Part shown: one piece after another, positions 1-13,500 of the stretch
Layout of the letters: each line of letters starts with the position of its first letter
Numbering within the stretch: the first letter of the stretch is position 1
Source of the DNA: Epiperipatus broadwayi
Lineage: Eukaryota > Onychophora > Udeonychophora > Euonychophora > Peripatidae
Length of the DNA stretch: 64,000 bases
NCBI GenBank assembly: GCA_028023455.1
Contig: JAQFVV010012394.1
Location: 23,950,900 to 24,014,899 of the forward strand
Direction: 5' to 3'
The notes under the pieces: model-generated
Databases searched by the model: none
What the model was told of the DNA's origin: nothing
Seen by the model: only the letters and a program-made list of their open reading frames with translations
Translations under genes and position numbers: made by a program

Positions 1-628
1 TTTGAAAACTAATTTAAAACAATTTACGATCGAATATTATTTGGTAACAGTATTCTTGAGCTGTCAAACCAGGTTTGCTTTCGGAGCAAGCATTTACATC
101 TACATGATACGGACTTGCACTTGAACTGGGAACCCTCCTGTTTCATCGTTGATCAACAAGCACAAGTTTTGCAATGTGGCAGAATATTTTTATCCTGCAA
201 AAACCTTTCGGTCACAGGCAATTGCTAAAACTTTAAATGCTGCTGCTTACTGCATTCAGCCATTTTGTTAGTATGCCAGTGATTCTCGCCTAAATGTGAG
301 TAAATGACGTTATCGCGCGTCAACTTTATTTTCCAAGACACATTTCAAATTTTTTCATCCTTCAAAAGTGGGTAGGGAAATATGTGGACAGAATGAAAAT
401 TTTTAGTACCCAATACTACGTCAATTTCATTGTAAGATAATTAGTTGAAAGACGACATTTAATGAATTACAATAAGTTGAGGAACAGGTACCCTCGAGTC
501 ATACTGTAATAAAGTTTAAATAGTTAGGATTTGGATAAACTACGTTTCAGTGTATGTATCTTCTGTTACAGGCCGCATTAAGAAAACGGCATTGGTTTCT
601 GTGCCGCATGGAAATCAAGCAAATAATG

Positions 629-734
629 TTTCTGTGCTTTTGCAGAGAAATAATGCTACCAAGTGGCTGTCCTGACTTTAAGATAACCAGCGACAATTGC
701 CTAATTGGCATATTTCTGCGCTTTTGCAGAGAAA
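629..734. repeat. two near-palindromic 22-bp repeats 84 bp apart
   Basis: The motif ttctgygcttttgcagagaa occurs at 629-650 and 713-734. Each copy is an imperfect palindrome around the central ctttt/gcaga. They lie in an open stretch (554-781) that reads through on the + strand, and the complementary strand is open over 547-744. Function unknown. The spacing suggests a degenerate tandem repeat. Confidence 0.6.
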
Positions 735-779
735 GAATGCCCATTAAACAGCTGGCCTGGTTAAATGATAAGTACCGTT

Positions 780-839
780 AATTCTCAAACATTAAATTTG
801 TTAAATAATAATATTGAACAAATTTAATGTTTGAGAATT
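780..839. repeat. 23-bp perfect inverted repeat with 14-bp loop
   Basis: Arms 780-802 and 817-839 are exact reverse complements, starting aattctcaaacatt, with an AT-only loop apart from one G. It could be a small foldback element or an end of one. No target duplication was seen. Confidence 0.85.
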
Positions 840-2109
840 CTCATATTATCATATTGGAACTTAAAATATTTAGTTAATTGAAAACCCATTATTATTATAA
901 AAAAAATATGCATGTGAAAATTAAATATTATTTTCTCCATTAATTAAATAACACTGGACTAATCCTGAGGAACATGCTTCCAACCGTCTAATTATTTTTA
1001 ATGCAGCTATGTAGCCAATTGGTTATAATATTTTTTTTTTTCCAAGTAGAAGTTAGATGCTTTCAGTATGATCTAGCTAGCTGCTTATTTTCTTGAACTA
1101 GCTAATTCCCTTAATTATATCTTTTTAAACGTTCATGACTATTTTTCATTGTCCCTCCAATCACATTATGTTTCAATGGGAAAAATGAAAATATTGATAA
1201 ATAGATTTTTTTTTAAAGTTTTTTTATTTTAAAAATTATCTTTACTTGTTAAAAATATTAAGATGCATTTTTCTTTTTAGACTGAAATGATGTTCATTAA
1301 AAATAAAATACACAGGTCACATCTCATTAACACAAAGTGCTAAAACCATGTAATTAACTGAATTTCTTTTTAACCAAGAGAGGGAGGTTTTTAAGTTATT
1401 TGTCTTTAGATAAATAAGCTTCATATATTCTTTGAAGTCTTTTTTTTTTTAGAAAGATCGTCAGTAATAATTTTTTTTTTTCCTTCCATCATAATTCTAA
1501 TATATATTTAAAAATATCTTTTCTTCCACAATCACTCCCTGAGAGTTTTAAATTTTGATTCGGTTTTTTTTTTAAGTTTTAAATTTTCTGCATACCCCTC
1601 CACATACACACTCACTTTATCTGTTTTTTAAAATCATACTCTGATATCTGTGCAATATTATTGACAGCAAAAAGGAGTTTGCTGTTAAAGGAGACTTTTT
1701 TGATTCTTTTTTGAAGCCTTAAAAGAACCGAGCTCTGCAAATTCCTAATGTTCTACTTTAATGTTTTATTAATATAGTAAATGAACATCGATAGTCTGCT
1801 CACCAATATGCATCAGCCATTGCGGTGAATTTATTGACTTATTACATTTGAGTTTTAATATCTAGACTCACTATGATTGTTTTAATTGTCTGGTAGTTCT
1901 TAACTGAAATATCATTGAGTTTTATTGAAGATAGATGAATGTGTATGTGACTGATTTTTTTTATTAGATATTTATAATCATAAAAACAAAACTAAATTAT
2001 GGCCTTTATTCCCAGGAAGCTGTAAAGTCATCAGCCAAAGCAGTGATTGTCAAATATAGATCGTACTAGATTCCCAATTCAGGCTGCCATTCGATGACAG
2101 ATCTTTCAT

Positions 2110-3175
2110 TTGATTGCTTACAACTGCAGATTAGTTTTTAATGTAGGAAGTTTACATGAATTGGAAGAAGAATTATATAAATTTACAAAATACTTTTGAT
2201 CAAACCAAACATTTTAAAATTTTATGGGAGAATTTAATGTTAAAATTGGTAAATGATTGAAAGATAAAAGTGCCATGGATAAAATTTAGTTATAATGATA
2301 GAAATAATAAAGCACAGCCTCTGAAAGTTTGCAGAGAAAAGTGTTGACTGGAAATAGATAATAGAGTTGGATTATACTTTAACTAATAGAAAGTACGTAT
2401 TTCAAGATTGTAAGGTTTTTAATAGATTCATCACATGTAGTGATCATCGATTAGTGAGACGTAAGATGTATTAGTGCAAAATATAGAGATGAAAGCTATT
2501 AAAAAATTAACACTTAATATTCCTAACCTTCAGAAACATTTCACAAAATTTAAATTAAAATGTACAAATCATTTTAAAATATTAACAGACTTTGAAGATG
2601 GTTTAGATATGACTGAAGTAAATAAGATAATTGATATTCTATTAAGGAGATAGCTTTGGCAGATTATTAATATAGATGAAAACATAATGTATCAAATTAA
2701 TTGTGGAGTTAACTTGAGTGGAATATTTTTAGTAGAAATAGTATTAAAAAGAAATATACTTATATGTGTAGAAAAGGTTTTTTTTAATATGTGTTTTACT
2801 GGTTTTTATTTATGGATCTAATATATGGACATTTAACAGAAAAGTAATATATAAGCTTCAGACTATGTAACGATGTGTGTTAGAAGTAACGAGACGAGAT
2901 TAAAAAATATATGGGTAAGAGAGCAAACAAGTATCACTGACATTATTAAAAGAATTAAGTATCTGAAATGGAATTGGGTTGGTCATATTGCTAAAAGAAA
3001 TGATAGATGGACAGTTGAAATTTTAAATGGGATTCCAAGCTATTGTAAAAGAACTAAAACAGACCATATGTGATTTGGATGGATGGAAGTTTGCTGGTGT
3101 AATGTGATATGAAAAAGAAAGGAATGGATTGGAGACCTTGTATTAGACTATCCTGCAGTCAGTCAATAATGATTG
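2110..3175 (+). mobile_element. eroded RTE-like non-LTR retrotransposon (copy A)
   Basis: A degenerate LINE in sense orientation with several internal deletions. Translation in shifting frames gives the N-terminal endonuclease start (NVGSLHELEEELYKF, near 2140), the endonuclease core FMGEFNVKIG (2221-2250; usual form IMGDFNAKIG) and the SDHRLVR motif (2439-2459). At 2873-3073 it gives the C-terminal tail (SITDIIKRIKYLKWNWVGHI). Most of the reverse transcriptase between about 2500 and 2870 is lost. It ends in short GAT-rich repeats, as RTE elements often do. Several antisense and sense relatives occur in this window. Clade assignment is from memory. Confidence 0.8.
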
Positions 3176-5693
3176 ATTATAGTGATGATGACAATACTGT
3201 TCCAATAATTTTAATATTTTAGTCTTTCCAGATCAATGATTTTGTCAGATTAAGAGACCAATACATCTCTTACCTCTATTATAAATTTTCCATGTTTATC
3301 CATCATCTATATACTGCTGGAAATTTAAATATTGAATATGAATCTTAACTATTAATATCTACTAATTATATATGTATCATATTTTTGGTGTGTTAAATGT
3401 ATTTCTATATTATTATCTTTATAGTAAAAAGAAAAGTAAACCTTTATCAAATCGATTTTTTTTGCTTTACTAAATGTAAATGTTAAATGATAACAGTATT
3501 GTTACTATTAATATCTATTGAATATACTTTTACAGTATATTTTATATATTAAGCACATTTTTATGTAATATTTTTATAGTAATCGTGAAAATAGTTATTT
3601 ACCTACTAATTTATTTATTTATTACTTTTTTTGTTGTTGTAAAAGTATAATAGTTGATTTAGCGATTTGAGTTTCTTTTTTCTTGTTTATTTCCTGTAAA
3701 ATTTATCAATAACGTTTTCTTTTCTTTTGGAGATATCTCTTTTAGTAAATTTATTTTTTAAAAAAAATTAATAATTTTTGATTTAAAATTTTTTAGAAAA
3801 AAATGAAAATCATAAATTGAAATAGAACAGTAATAAAACTAAGAGAATCAAAATGCAAATATGGATTCACATCACTTGGGCTTTTTAATTTACAGATATT
3901 TATTGATTTTGTTTTTTTAATTTTAAAATGTGTGTATATTAATATATTTATTTTCTGGTATTTATTAGTATTTTTGGGGTATATGTGCATTCATGATGGA
4001 GTAAAATATACTAAAGTGAATTGTAACTCTTGCTAAAATAATAAAGTTGGCAATTAAGAAAATTTGAAGGCCTCTTTTGTAATTTTATATATATTTATAG
4101 TATTGCTTACATATTATTTTTCATAAATAAAAAATGAGAATTTATTCTTCTACCCAAGGATTATTAATTTTGTTTTTCTCTATATCCATATATTAAATGT
4201 TGTCTGTTGGGTTTTTTTTTATTATTGTATTTTGCATTTGCATAGCACTACAATCTAGAATAAATCATTTATGATTAGGTTTCTTAGTTGAATTTAGTCT
4301 CATTGCGGAAAATAAAAGAAAAACTTTGTACACCTAGGTAGTTAATCCTTTGCTTAGAATAGCCGTGTTGTATGTAAAGATTATAAAAAAGTACATCAAA
4401 ATGGAGAATGTAGAAAACTATTTTTTTTTTTGCAGTTTAGAAATCACCAAATAGAATTAGCTTAAGAATGAATTGTGGACTTCCAATAAAATTATCAATT
4501 GTTTCGTTCAACTTAGATATTAAAATGTTGAGCAGCATGTTGCTATCGGCTTATTTTACTACGATATATATTAAACTGTTGAGATATTAAAACATCTACA
4601 TATCTGCCTCCAATATAATATTAAACAATTATAATATCGTTATGCTAATTATGTATTTTAAGGAGGGAAAATGATGAGGATTAAGAAAAAACATTGAATA
4701 AAACATTTTAATATAAACTATTTGACTTCTGAGAAAAGAAAGAATAGTTATTTTAAGGTGGAATCGTGGATTGCCAAGAAAATGATCAATTGTTTCAATT
4801 TGGATAGTGAAATGTTTAGTATTAAGGAATATAATAATCTTATATAAATATAAATGCTAATCTCAGATATTGGTGTTTAATAGTTTATTAAGTAGTATAA
4901 TACCCTCGTTATCAATAAAATATATCTATAAGAGATATTGGAATACTGGAAGTCAGAAATAAAGATTGAAAAGGGAATATGCAAATAAATTACAAGAAGG
5001 CATTGAATAAAAGAATATACGCAATTTGTTTTATTTCATAGCATAAATTGGTTTTTAGTATATCAAATAGATAAAAGACTAAGCTTGCAAATAAATAAAA
5101 AATCAGCTCTGTATTAAAAGAGATGAAAGACAGGGATATCTACTTTTTTAGAACTTAGCAGAATTTTTTTTATATATATTCATAAGGGAAAATAATATTT
5201 TGATAAAAGGAAGCTGAAATGTATCAATGGTATCAAATTTAATAATGATTAAACTATACTAACAGATGTTCTAAAATATTAATAATTATGATTGATAATA
5301 TCTATTACGGCAGGGCAAAAAATGTTAATATTAAGGAAACAAACAAATTTATTTTCATTAAGGGAAATGAAAGTAAACCTAAAAAAATGATTTTGAGTAC
5401 ATTATCAGTAAACAGGTACTACCTATCTGTTACTTATAGTATCTGGCATCAAAATAGTCTATTGACTCGGATATTAAGAGGATGAAATCTTACTCAAAAA
5501 TTGGTACGAGTAAAAATCATTGTGGAAGTATAACTGAAGGTGGGGGTGGGGTTGAAAGACTAATTATTGCAGTATGATGATATAACCATTGAAAGATCTT
5601 TAGAAATGAAAAATGAAAGCAAAGGACAATCAATCATTCAATGACATTCCGGAAAAGACGAAGAATTGTCAGCTCCCAATGCTATATACAGAA
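3176..5693. other. AT-rich stretch without recognised features
   Basis: Very AT-rich DNA with T and A homopolymers and no credible coding sequence. Short open frames at 3793-3990 (- strand) and 5288-5485 (+ strand) have the composition of random AT-rich DNA. Confidence 0.6.
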
Positions 5694-6168
5694 TGTGTCC
5701 CAATGAAAAGATGACTGCTTCTCTTTCCATGTTGCCTGAAGTATTACATCAAAAATAACATGTGTTATGTAGTGACATAGTCTAACTATTCATGATAAAA
5801 ATTGGAAGATTCTAACAGATCCGGATCAGGAGTTATAATATGAAATGTGTCAATATATTTTTTATCTTTCATCTTAAATGCTATCCTTACCATCATGAAG
5901 TCTTGAAAACTTTCTTGTAACTCGTGACTTCATTTTCTTACCTGTTGTCAAATTTAAAACAAAATTTAATATTAGCATGTGTTACATTGTGAATTAAGGT
6001 ACAAAACACAGTATCACACTTCATGTCATAAATTGTGATCCAGACATGTTACTTCTTTAAAATTTTTATAGTGAGTAAGTACATGTTGCTATGTAATACA
6101 TGTGTTGATTCAGAAATGCAGGCAACTTGGAGAGAACCAAGCACCTTTTCATTGGGACACTCTATATA
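5694..6168 (-). mobile_element. mariner-derived non-autonomous element (MITE), copy 1
   Basis: The ends are inverted repeats. The left end starts gtgtcccaatgaaaag and the right end reads cttttcattgggacac. Similarity continues inward for about 70 bp through ttctct-ccatgttgcct and acatgt. On the minus strand the interior keeps the start of a mariner-type transposase, THANIKFCFK, the helix-turn-helix beginning, then jumps to the other end. No catalytic domain remains. Two relatives are at 12610 and 40236. Confidence 0.8.
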
Positions 6169-7138
6169 TAATAGTCTGAAGCTCTGTCATTAATATATGA
6201 AACATTAAAAAACCAACTTAACAGAGTTTATTATTTAATGTTTATATCAAAAATCTAGTATTCTCTTCTCACTGATAATATCACATTTGTCAGAAAATTT
6301 AAGTCTTTTCTCCAAGAGAAATATTTTCTCTGGATGTTTTCAAATATTATAAATATTTTTATATCATGTAGAATGCAATAAATATTTGATCTAGAATGGG
6401 TTTATACTATGTATTATTAATAATATCATAGTTCTATACTGTACATACAGTTTGAGAATAAAAAGAACAATTGTGTTTCATTAGATAGTGAAAGTCTTAA
6501 ATAAAACAATAGAATTATTCATCTTCAAATGAGAGTGAATATTATTTACATAACACAAGAAACAATACTTGTATTAAGAATATTACAAATATTTATATTA
6601 TGAAGTATAGCTTTTTTTAAATGTTTATTTTAAAATATGGTAACATATTAAAAATAATGTTATTAATAATGTCTAAATGAATTGAATTTCAAAAAGTTAT
6701 AAAAAGGCTAAGTTGTCGCAAAATTGTAATTAAAATATTATAAAAGTTTAAGCATTCTCTTTTGTGATATCATAACGTAAATGGTACTACTCAAACATTA
6801 GATGAATTACTTTCCTGCATCAGACTATAGTAAATTTTATCATAGATGTTTATGTAAATACTGCTTATTAAGAAGCTGAATAACAATGAATAATAGACTT
6901 TTTGCAAGCTTCTAGTTGATTCACTCAGACATATCCATTACTAAATAGTTATTGAATTAATTTGATTGCCATACAGTTAGCCACTCAGGCTGTCATTTTC
7001 AAAACTTAAGGTCTTGTAATTTTTATGTTAATAGCTTGGAAATATGATATAAGTAAAGTGAAAGAATATAATGCATTGATTTCCATGAATTGGTATTGGA
7101 AGTCTATAAGTATTGCTAATTTTCTAAATTGATGTTTA

Positions 7139-7421
7139 CATTCAAATATAAGCCTTTCAAGCATGAGAATTCTACTCACGCTCTCCTCGACAGTACTTCA
7201 GATTTGCTCATATAAAAGAATTTGAGTCGTAGGAATAATAGGATCCTTTTTATTCCTGCATAAATACTATATCTTGGATTGAAGACGAAAGTATTCATTT
7301 ATTTAACATTCTCAAAAGGCGCATGCTCAATTAGCTTGAAAGGCTGATATTTGAATGTAATATAATTGTAAACACGGCGCTAGATAAAATAATTGCTTAT
7401 TTACTCTTAAATTGATGTTTA
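7139..7421. mobile_element. insertion with 14-bp target duplication next to exon a
   Basis: The 14-mer taaattgatgttta occurs at 7125-7138 and again at 7408-7421, bracketing the insert. Inside, 25-bp inverted repeats with one mismatch lie at 7138-7162 and 7334-7358 (acattcaaatat...). The insert is less AT-rich than its surroundings in places (ctcacgctctcctcgac, aacacggcgct). No coding capacity. The class is not recognised. The right duplication lies 20 bp upstream of the exon at 7442, so the polypyrimidine tract now sits directly after it. Confidence 0.75.
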
Positions 7422-7441
7422 TATTTTTGCTACCATTTTAG

Positions 7442-7511
7442 AAAGCAAAGAGAGTTGATGAAAGCAATGGAAACACCTGAAGAGAAGCGAGTCCGAAGAT
7501 TGGCTAAAAAG
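7442..7511 (+). CDS. CACTIN: cactin coding exon a (first recognised)
   Basis: The acceptor is ccattttag|aaagc and the donor aaaaag|gtgagt. The exon starts with the third base of a codon, so an upstream exon ending in phase 2 must exist. It then encodes 23 codons, KQRELMKAMETPEEKR followed by VRRLAKK. ATGs inside it are internal methionines and not the gene start, because the family extends well upstream. The Arg/Ser-rich N-terminal exon was sought in 1-7441 and not recognised. A transposon-like insertion ends 20 bp before this exon. Confidence 0.95.
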
Positions 7512-10500
7512 GTGAGTAGTTTAATAAAAATAAGAAGAAAAAAGGGAATAATTGAGCATGCAAATTTTTTACAATTCATACTTAAAAAAAAATTAACTGG
7601 AACCAGCATTATTTCCATAGTGCCATTTTTTTTTTTACAAATATATCAATAATTAGAAAGAGAAAGGCTTTAACCTTTTTCATATGTGTCTAATATAATC
7701 CAAATTATTTTTCAGATAGAAACACAACTAACCCGTTAGAAATATTTCTATTCAAAATAGGATGAAATCTCATCTCTCGCTTCAATAATGGTATATTCTC
7801 AGGAATGGCATAATCTTTGTATTATCATATTCAAAATGTTTTATTAAAGATAAGTGATACATTTTTGCCTAAGGTTTCATATAAGAAACAAATTATTACA
7901 ATAATAAATATGAGAGTGAATTTTTTTTTTTTTAAATGAATATTTTAAATTTCTTCTTTAAACTAACTTGATTTTATATGGGAGCTTAGGCTTAGGGAAA
8001 AGTGTCTTACTTTTACTAAACACAATGTTAATATGAGGATGGATTATAGTGTTACTAAGCTACGCTATTATAGAGTCGGTCAGATTTTATCATATATATA
8101 ATATTAATCGTAATGGTTTGGAAGTGACAAGCAAATAATTAAGATGAGTACCATGAGAAAAAATCAAATTCATAATTTAAGGTGGTAGTTTAAAAATATC
8201 CCCACAAAACTCAACATTGTAATTGTATATGAATTTCAACTAATTGTTCGAAAATCTTCATATATTCTGAATTAGGGTGTTTGTTTTTTTTTTTTTTTTA
8301 AAAAAACTACTACTATTAGCTACTGTTGAATCATAAAGTACTGTAAAAAATATTTGATTTTTTTTATAGATTTTAATACTTCAACTGGAATTTTATTTAT
8401 TTCTGTACTCTTGTCATTTTTGATCTTACCTAAAGCATTTATAACTTCATCTATTATTGTATGCTCTATTTTATTTTTATCTAAAAAGAGCTTCTATTGA
8501 TATTGATGAAGGTTTACTGTTTCTGTCATTCAAATTTAATAATTTAACATTTTTCTACAGCTATTGTTTCATTCCCATACATCTGCTTTTCCCATCCAAA
8601 CTCTTAATTACTGTAATTTTTGACAATATTGATGCTTAAAACAGCATTTTTTAAATTTTTTTTAAATCTTTTTATTTGTATTGTTATTAAAATATAATTC
8701 ATTTACAATCATTCTGTTATTTGTAAATTTTATTAAGAAAAACATCAGTCAAAATTATTTGAAGGCATACTAAAGTAAGTAATTGAACGGCTTTATTGCT
8801 CGGGAGTTCATAAGGAGTTTGAGTGCCAAAACTAACAGAACTGGAATTAATCCGAGGGCTATAAATTCTGGAGTCTGATATTCTGTCACGGCATGAAACC
8901 ATGCAGGGCAAGGCACACTCGTATGTCATATTCTTCTAAAATAAAAAGCAACTTAGGAAGTTGAAAAGTAAAATTTTTGAAAATAATCACCATTCAAATT
9001 AATCTTAAAACTATCGAGAATTTATTTATTGTGTCTATTTTTTTTTTTCAGGTTTGTTTATCCTAATTTCAAGAATTATATCAACTAAGACTTTTGACGA
9101 ACATTTCTCTATCATACCTATCATTCAAGAAATTGCACGAGGCTTTTTTAACAGCTTATGTATTCATTGTTATTATAAAAATCTATTAATATTATAAATC
9201 TATTTTTGTTCTAATTATTAAAACTATGTAAATCTATTCTTATTATATTTTTTAAAACATTAAAAAGTCTTGTTTTATTTTAATTTAGGAAGCAAAAGAA
9301 AGAAAAAGGAAGGAGCGTATGGGTTGGGATGAAGAGTATATGGTAAGAACCTTTGAATTTTAAAACTATTTAGTACACACTTATTAATGTTATTTTGTAA
9401 TAATTAATAATTTGTAGGTTTTTGAATATTTTTTATAGCTTCATATTTTTAAAAAAAATCATAAGTATAGATTACTGTACAATAGTACAGATATCCAGTG
9501 AATTAATTTGCATTAATCAACTTTTGGCTATTAATTGTTATTGTTTGAGTGAATATATAGACATGTGTATACACACATGGCTAAAAGAAGACTTGAATCA
9601 AATATTGCAATCTAAAACAGATTTTATTCAAAAAAGAGAAAAGGAAGTAAATAAATTTAAAAAAAACATAGTTTGTTAATAAAACTATAGTATTAACATT
9701 TTAAGACAGAATTTTTCTTTTTAAATGCAAAGGTGCAACATCTGAAGAAGAGAGGAGAATATTACTTGAAACATTGTGTTTACGCTAGCCTGTGTACTAT
9801 TATTATTAAATGCTGAATTTATTTAGAAAAGTATAAAATTTGAATTTTTTTTAAAAACATTTAATAATAAAACTAGATAGACAAAAACAATGAGTCATAA
9901 TTTATATTCTGAATATTTATTTATTAATTTTTATAATTCAATCCAAATTTGTTTTTAAAACTATCGCAAACTTTTTATCATTCATTTAAACTAAGTTTTT
10001 GACTTGAGAAAAGTTTTTGCTTTTTTCAATTGTACAAAGTGAAATTTTTTTTTTTTTTGTCAAAATAGAAAATAGCAACAATATTTAATCCAATTGAGCT
10101 TATTAATTTTTCTGTTTTTTTTTTTCATTAATTTTATTTTTAAATGTATTACTATATTTATTGTATTTATTATTATTTTTGTATGTATTCAAGATTAACT
10201 AGAAAATATTAATTGAAAAAAATTGTAATTCTTGCTAAAGTGATGAAAGTCTGGCATTTGTGAAAATGTAAAATGATTCTCATAAATTTGTCTAAATGAT
10301 AGAAATTGCTGAATTACGGATATATTGACTATAAAATAATTGTTTATAAGTTATTAAACAAATGTGAATGTAAAAAAAAATTGGAAAGTTGTGAATAACT
10401 ACCTTTTTTTTCTTTTTATAAAAGAAATATGGTATTTGCATATATTCTGTTTGTATGCAGTTCAAATTTATATTTTTCTGATTTGGGTTGTTATATACAA

Positions 10501-13500
10501 GATTTTTGTCTTCAATTATCATAGATAAAAGTGATCAAAATATACTAAGTCACGTTGTAAAGATCTAAGCATGCTTAAATGCAGCCAATTGGTATGTATT
10601 TTGTATATAATTTATTTTTAATCAATTAAATTATACATAACTCGTTATTTATACTTCTACATGTAAATAATTACGAGAGCAGTTATTAAAAATAACATAG
10701 ATTAAAGATAGACTGCATTTTCGACATATTCAGTCAAATGAAAAATTTATACTTATGACCAATGTATTTTAGCTATTACAGGTTTAATCATTTTTGTGAA
10801 TCTCATCACGACTACAGAATAGCATTAAAATAGGGTTATAAAACTAGCTTCCTAAGCTTTAACATTTTCTAACATCTGGAGAAAATCACACAAGGGTTTG
10901 TTAAAATTCATGACTTTCAGACTTTATTATCTTAACCTATATTGGGATTAACATAATAAAACATTTTTTATTTAATCTTCAATCTATACATAAGCAGTAT
11001 AATAAATAATTAATATATCATTGCACTTTTAAGTTTAGAAAAGGAAAAAATATATATAGACAAAAAACAAAATTTTAATGATTAATTTTGCAACAACCAT
11101 CCAAAGCAATCCATGAAACATAAATGCATCCACAATATCACAAGACAGGCTTATCCTATAGGTTAGTAAAAGTGATATAAAATTATTGATTGTTACTGAC
11201 AATGCATCCAGAATTATCACAACTTCAGTAACACTTGCACGGAAAATACACCATAACTATGTTAGTTAATAATACAGATATCATTGAGAAAATTAATATC
11301 TATGGTTTTGAGCATTCTATCCAAGAAATGTAAAAGGGTCCTACTCTAACTATGTAGACTTAAGAGCTCAATGGAAAAATAAATAAACAGTTTTATCGAA
11401 GAACTGTGCATTATGGCAACTGGAATGATGTCATCGTGATTAGAAGGTTGTCCTTTAGAAATTTTAAGTGACACATTTTGTTTTTATGACTTTTTTTTTT
11501 TTTAATAAAATGAATAAACATATTTTATCAAAAATTATTTTACTATACGTATTTTGAAAGTATATACAAGCCTAATTATGGATTTTTCGAGGACCAAAGT
11601 TGATCTATGGATTGTAGGTTACCCACTCCTGCTTTAGATTGTTATTTGACATTTTGCAATTCTGTCTTAACTTTCATAGCAAAATGTTCTTTTGTAAAGA
11701 TTTCAGCCTTTGCCTGATTTTAGCTGTCCATTATATTCTACTCTCAGCTATTTAATCCCAGTGAAAGCAATCCATATTCCACTTCGACAGCATCTTTGAG
11801 ATAATTTTCATAACATAAACAGGATTTACCTCTCTTATATAAACAGTGTTCAAGTTCCATGCAATCGTTTTTTAAGAAGTCTTTTATTCATTTTAAAACC
11901 CAATCCCATGAAGACTAGCATTTCAGTAATAAATTTAATGTCATCTCAATCAGCCAACTCGAGAACATAGCAATTGGTCTTATCTGGTTGTCATATTTTT
12001 TGAATATTATGTAGATCCTAAAATGAAAATTTTCCAATGCTTTTATGTTACAGTGATAATGAGTACATGCAAATCTTTGCAAAAATGATAACCCTACATA
12101 CAATTAATTTAATTGAAATAGTTATGCCATAGGGATTAAATACTCTATCCTTTAATTTTTAAATGATAATAACAGCACATAGGAATATGTGTTTTACCTC
12201 ACTATCCAAATTTGTCTTTTTATCTAAAAAGCTATCAAGGTGTTTAATATTTTCAAGATGATGATCATTTAGACTGAAAATTGCTTTTTTTTCCCATTTT
12301 TTTGATCAAATGTCTCTGTTTTTTTTTTTTAAAACCAAAGTTTTTGTATCATTACAAGATTTTTTTTGCTTTGCTTTTAATCTGTTCACAGTTACATTGC
12401 ATCTTGATGCTACTTCACGAAACTAATCAATAAACAATTTCAAAAATTACTGTTAAATGGGAAAAAAGCTACAAATGGTATATATCTCCATTTAACACCA
12501 ATTTACATTTCAAATACCTCAGATTTTTTTACTTCTCCTATTTCTATATAGAAGCTGTTTGTTGGATAACCTTTTATTTAACTGTTAAAAATACTTTAAC
12601 TCAATATGTAGTGTGTACCAGTCAAAAGGTAACTAGTTCTCACTCCAAGCTTCCTGCAGTGCCATTTCTGAATCAACACGTTTCACAATAACATAGTTTA
12701 ACTATTAACCATGAAAATGGTGCTAGCATGTCTGAATCATAAATTACGATATGAAATGAGATAACCTTCATTGATAATCTTCAATACTCTACCTGCAATC
12801 ACAAAATTTTGAAAACCATTTGAAAGAATTCTTGCAATAGTTTGAATTCTTTCAAAACATTTCTGTAATATTTTTGTGCCTAATTTAAAACAAAATTTAA
12901 TATTAGCGTAGTTAGCTGGTGATTGATTTTGCAATCAAACTCTTTGCGGTTTAATATAACCAGTCTATGACTTCGTCTTCCTTGAGGCAGATCAGGTCTT
13001 TCTAGATAATAAATTGTTTAGTGCAATGGATGTTATGATGTCATTTGGTTTTTAGAATGTTGGGAGATTGATGCCTTCTCAATAAACTTATCTTTTCGGG
13101 GTGGGTTTCAAATTTGGACTTGAAATCAGAAATAATTTCTATTTTAGGGAAGTGCCAGTCACCTCCAATGAACCTACAACCATAGTTTAAAATTTTGTTT
13201 ATTTTTTTTTTTAGTGCACAATCAATAAAAGCATTTTATATAAAAAAAATGTATTATCTTTGTTGAAAAAATTTTAGTAGGTTTTTATAACAGAAAGTCA
13301 TTAATCTTTTTAACATAAAGTTAACAATTTTATTTTGATATGTTAAAAAAAAAATGAGGGGGAGGGGATCTAAGTATGTAAATCATTTGTAAAGGGATAC
13401 TTATAAATATCATATTGTATTTAATTTATAATTTTAAACATTTTTAAATAGAACTTTTCAATTGTAATTCTGAATCATTTGCCAATAATATATATATATT

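Larger units (their letters stand above)
1..2109. other. non-coding stretch upstream of the recognised exons
   Basis: No coding segment could be assigned. Bases 60-330 are less AT-rich than their surroundings, and one short block (about 70-92) resembles 41490-41510. Bases 540-780 are open in two frames on opposite strands but match nothing I know. The rest is AT-rich with homopolymer T runs. The missing N-terminal cactin exon may be hidden here, but no Arg/Ser-rich coding stretch was visible. Confidence 0.5.

Noticed and set aside
554-781. Candidate N-terminal cactin exon after an acceptor-like ttctgttacag
   Set aside because: The translation is hydrophobic and Cys-rich, not Arg/Ser-rich. 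The opposite strand is equally open and the DNA is repeat-structured.
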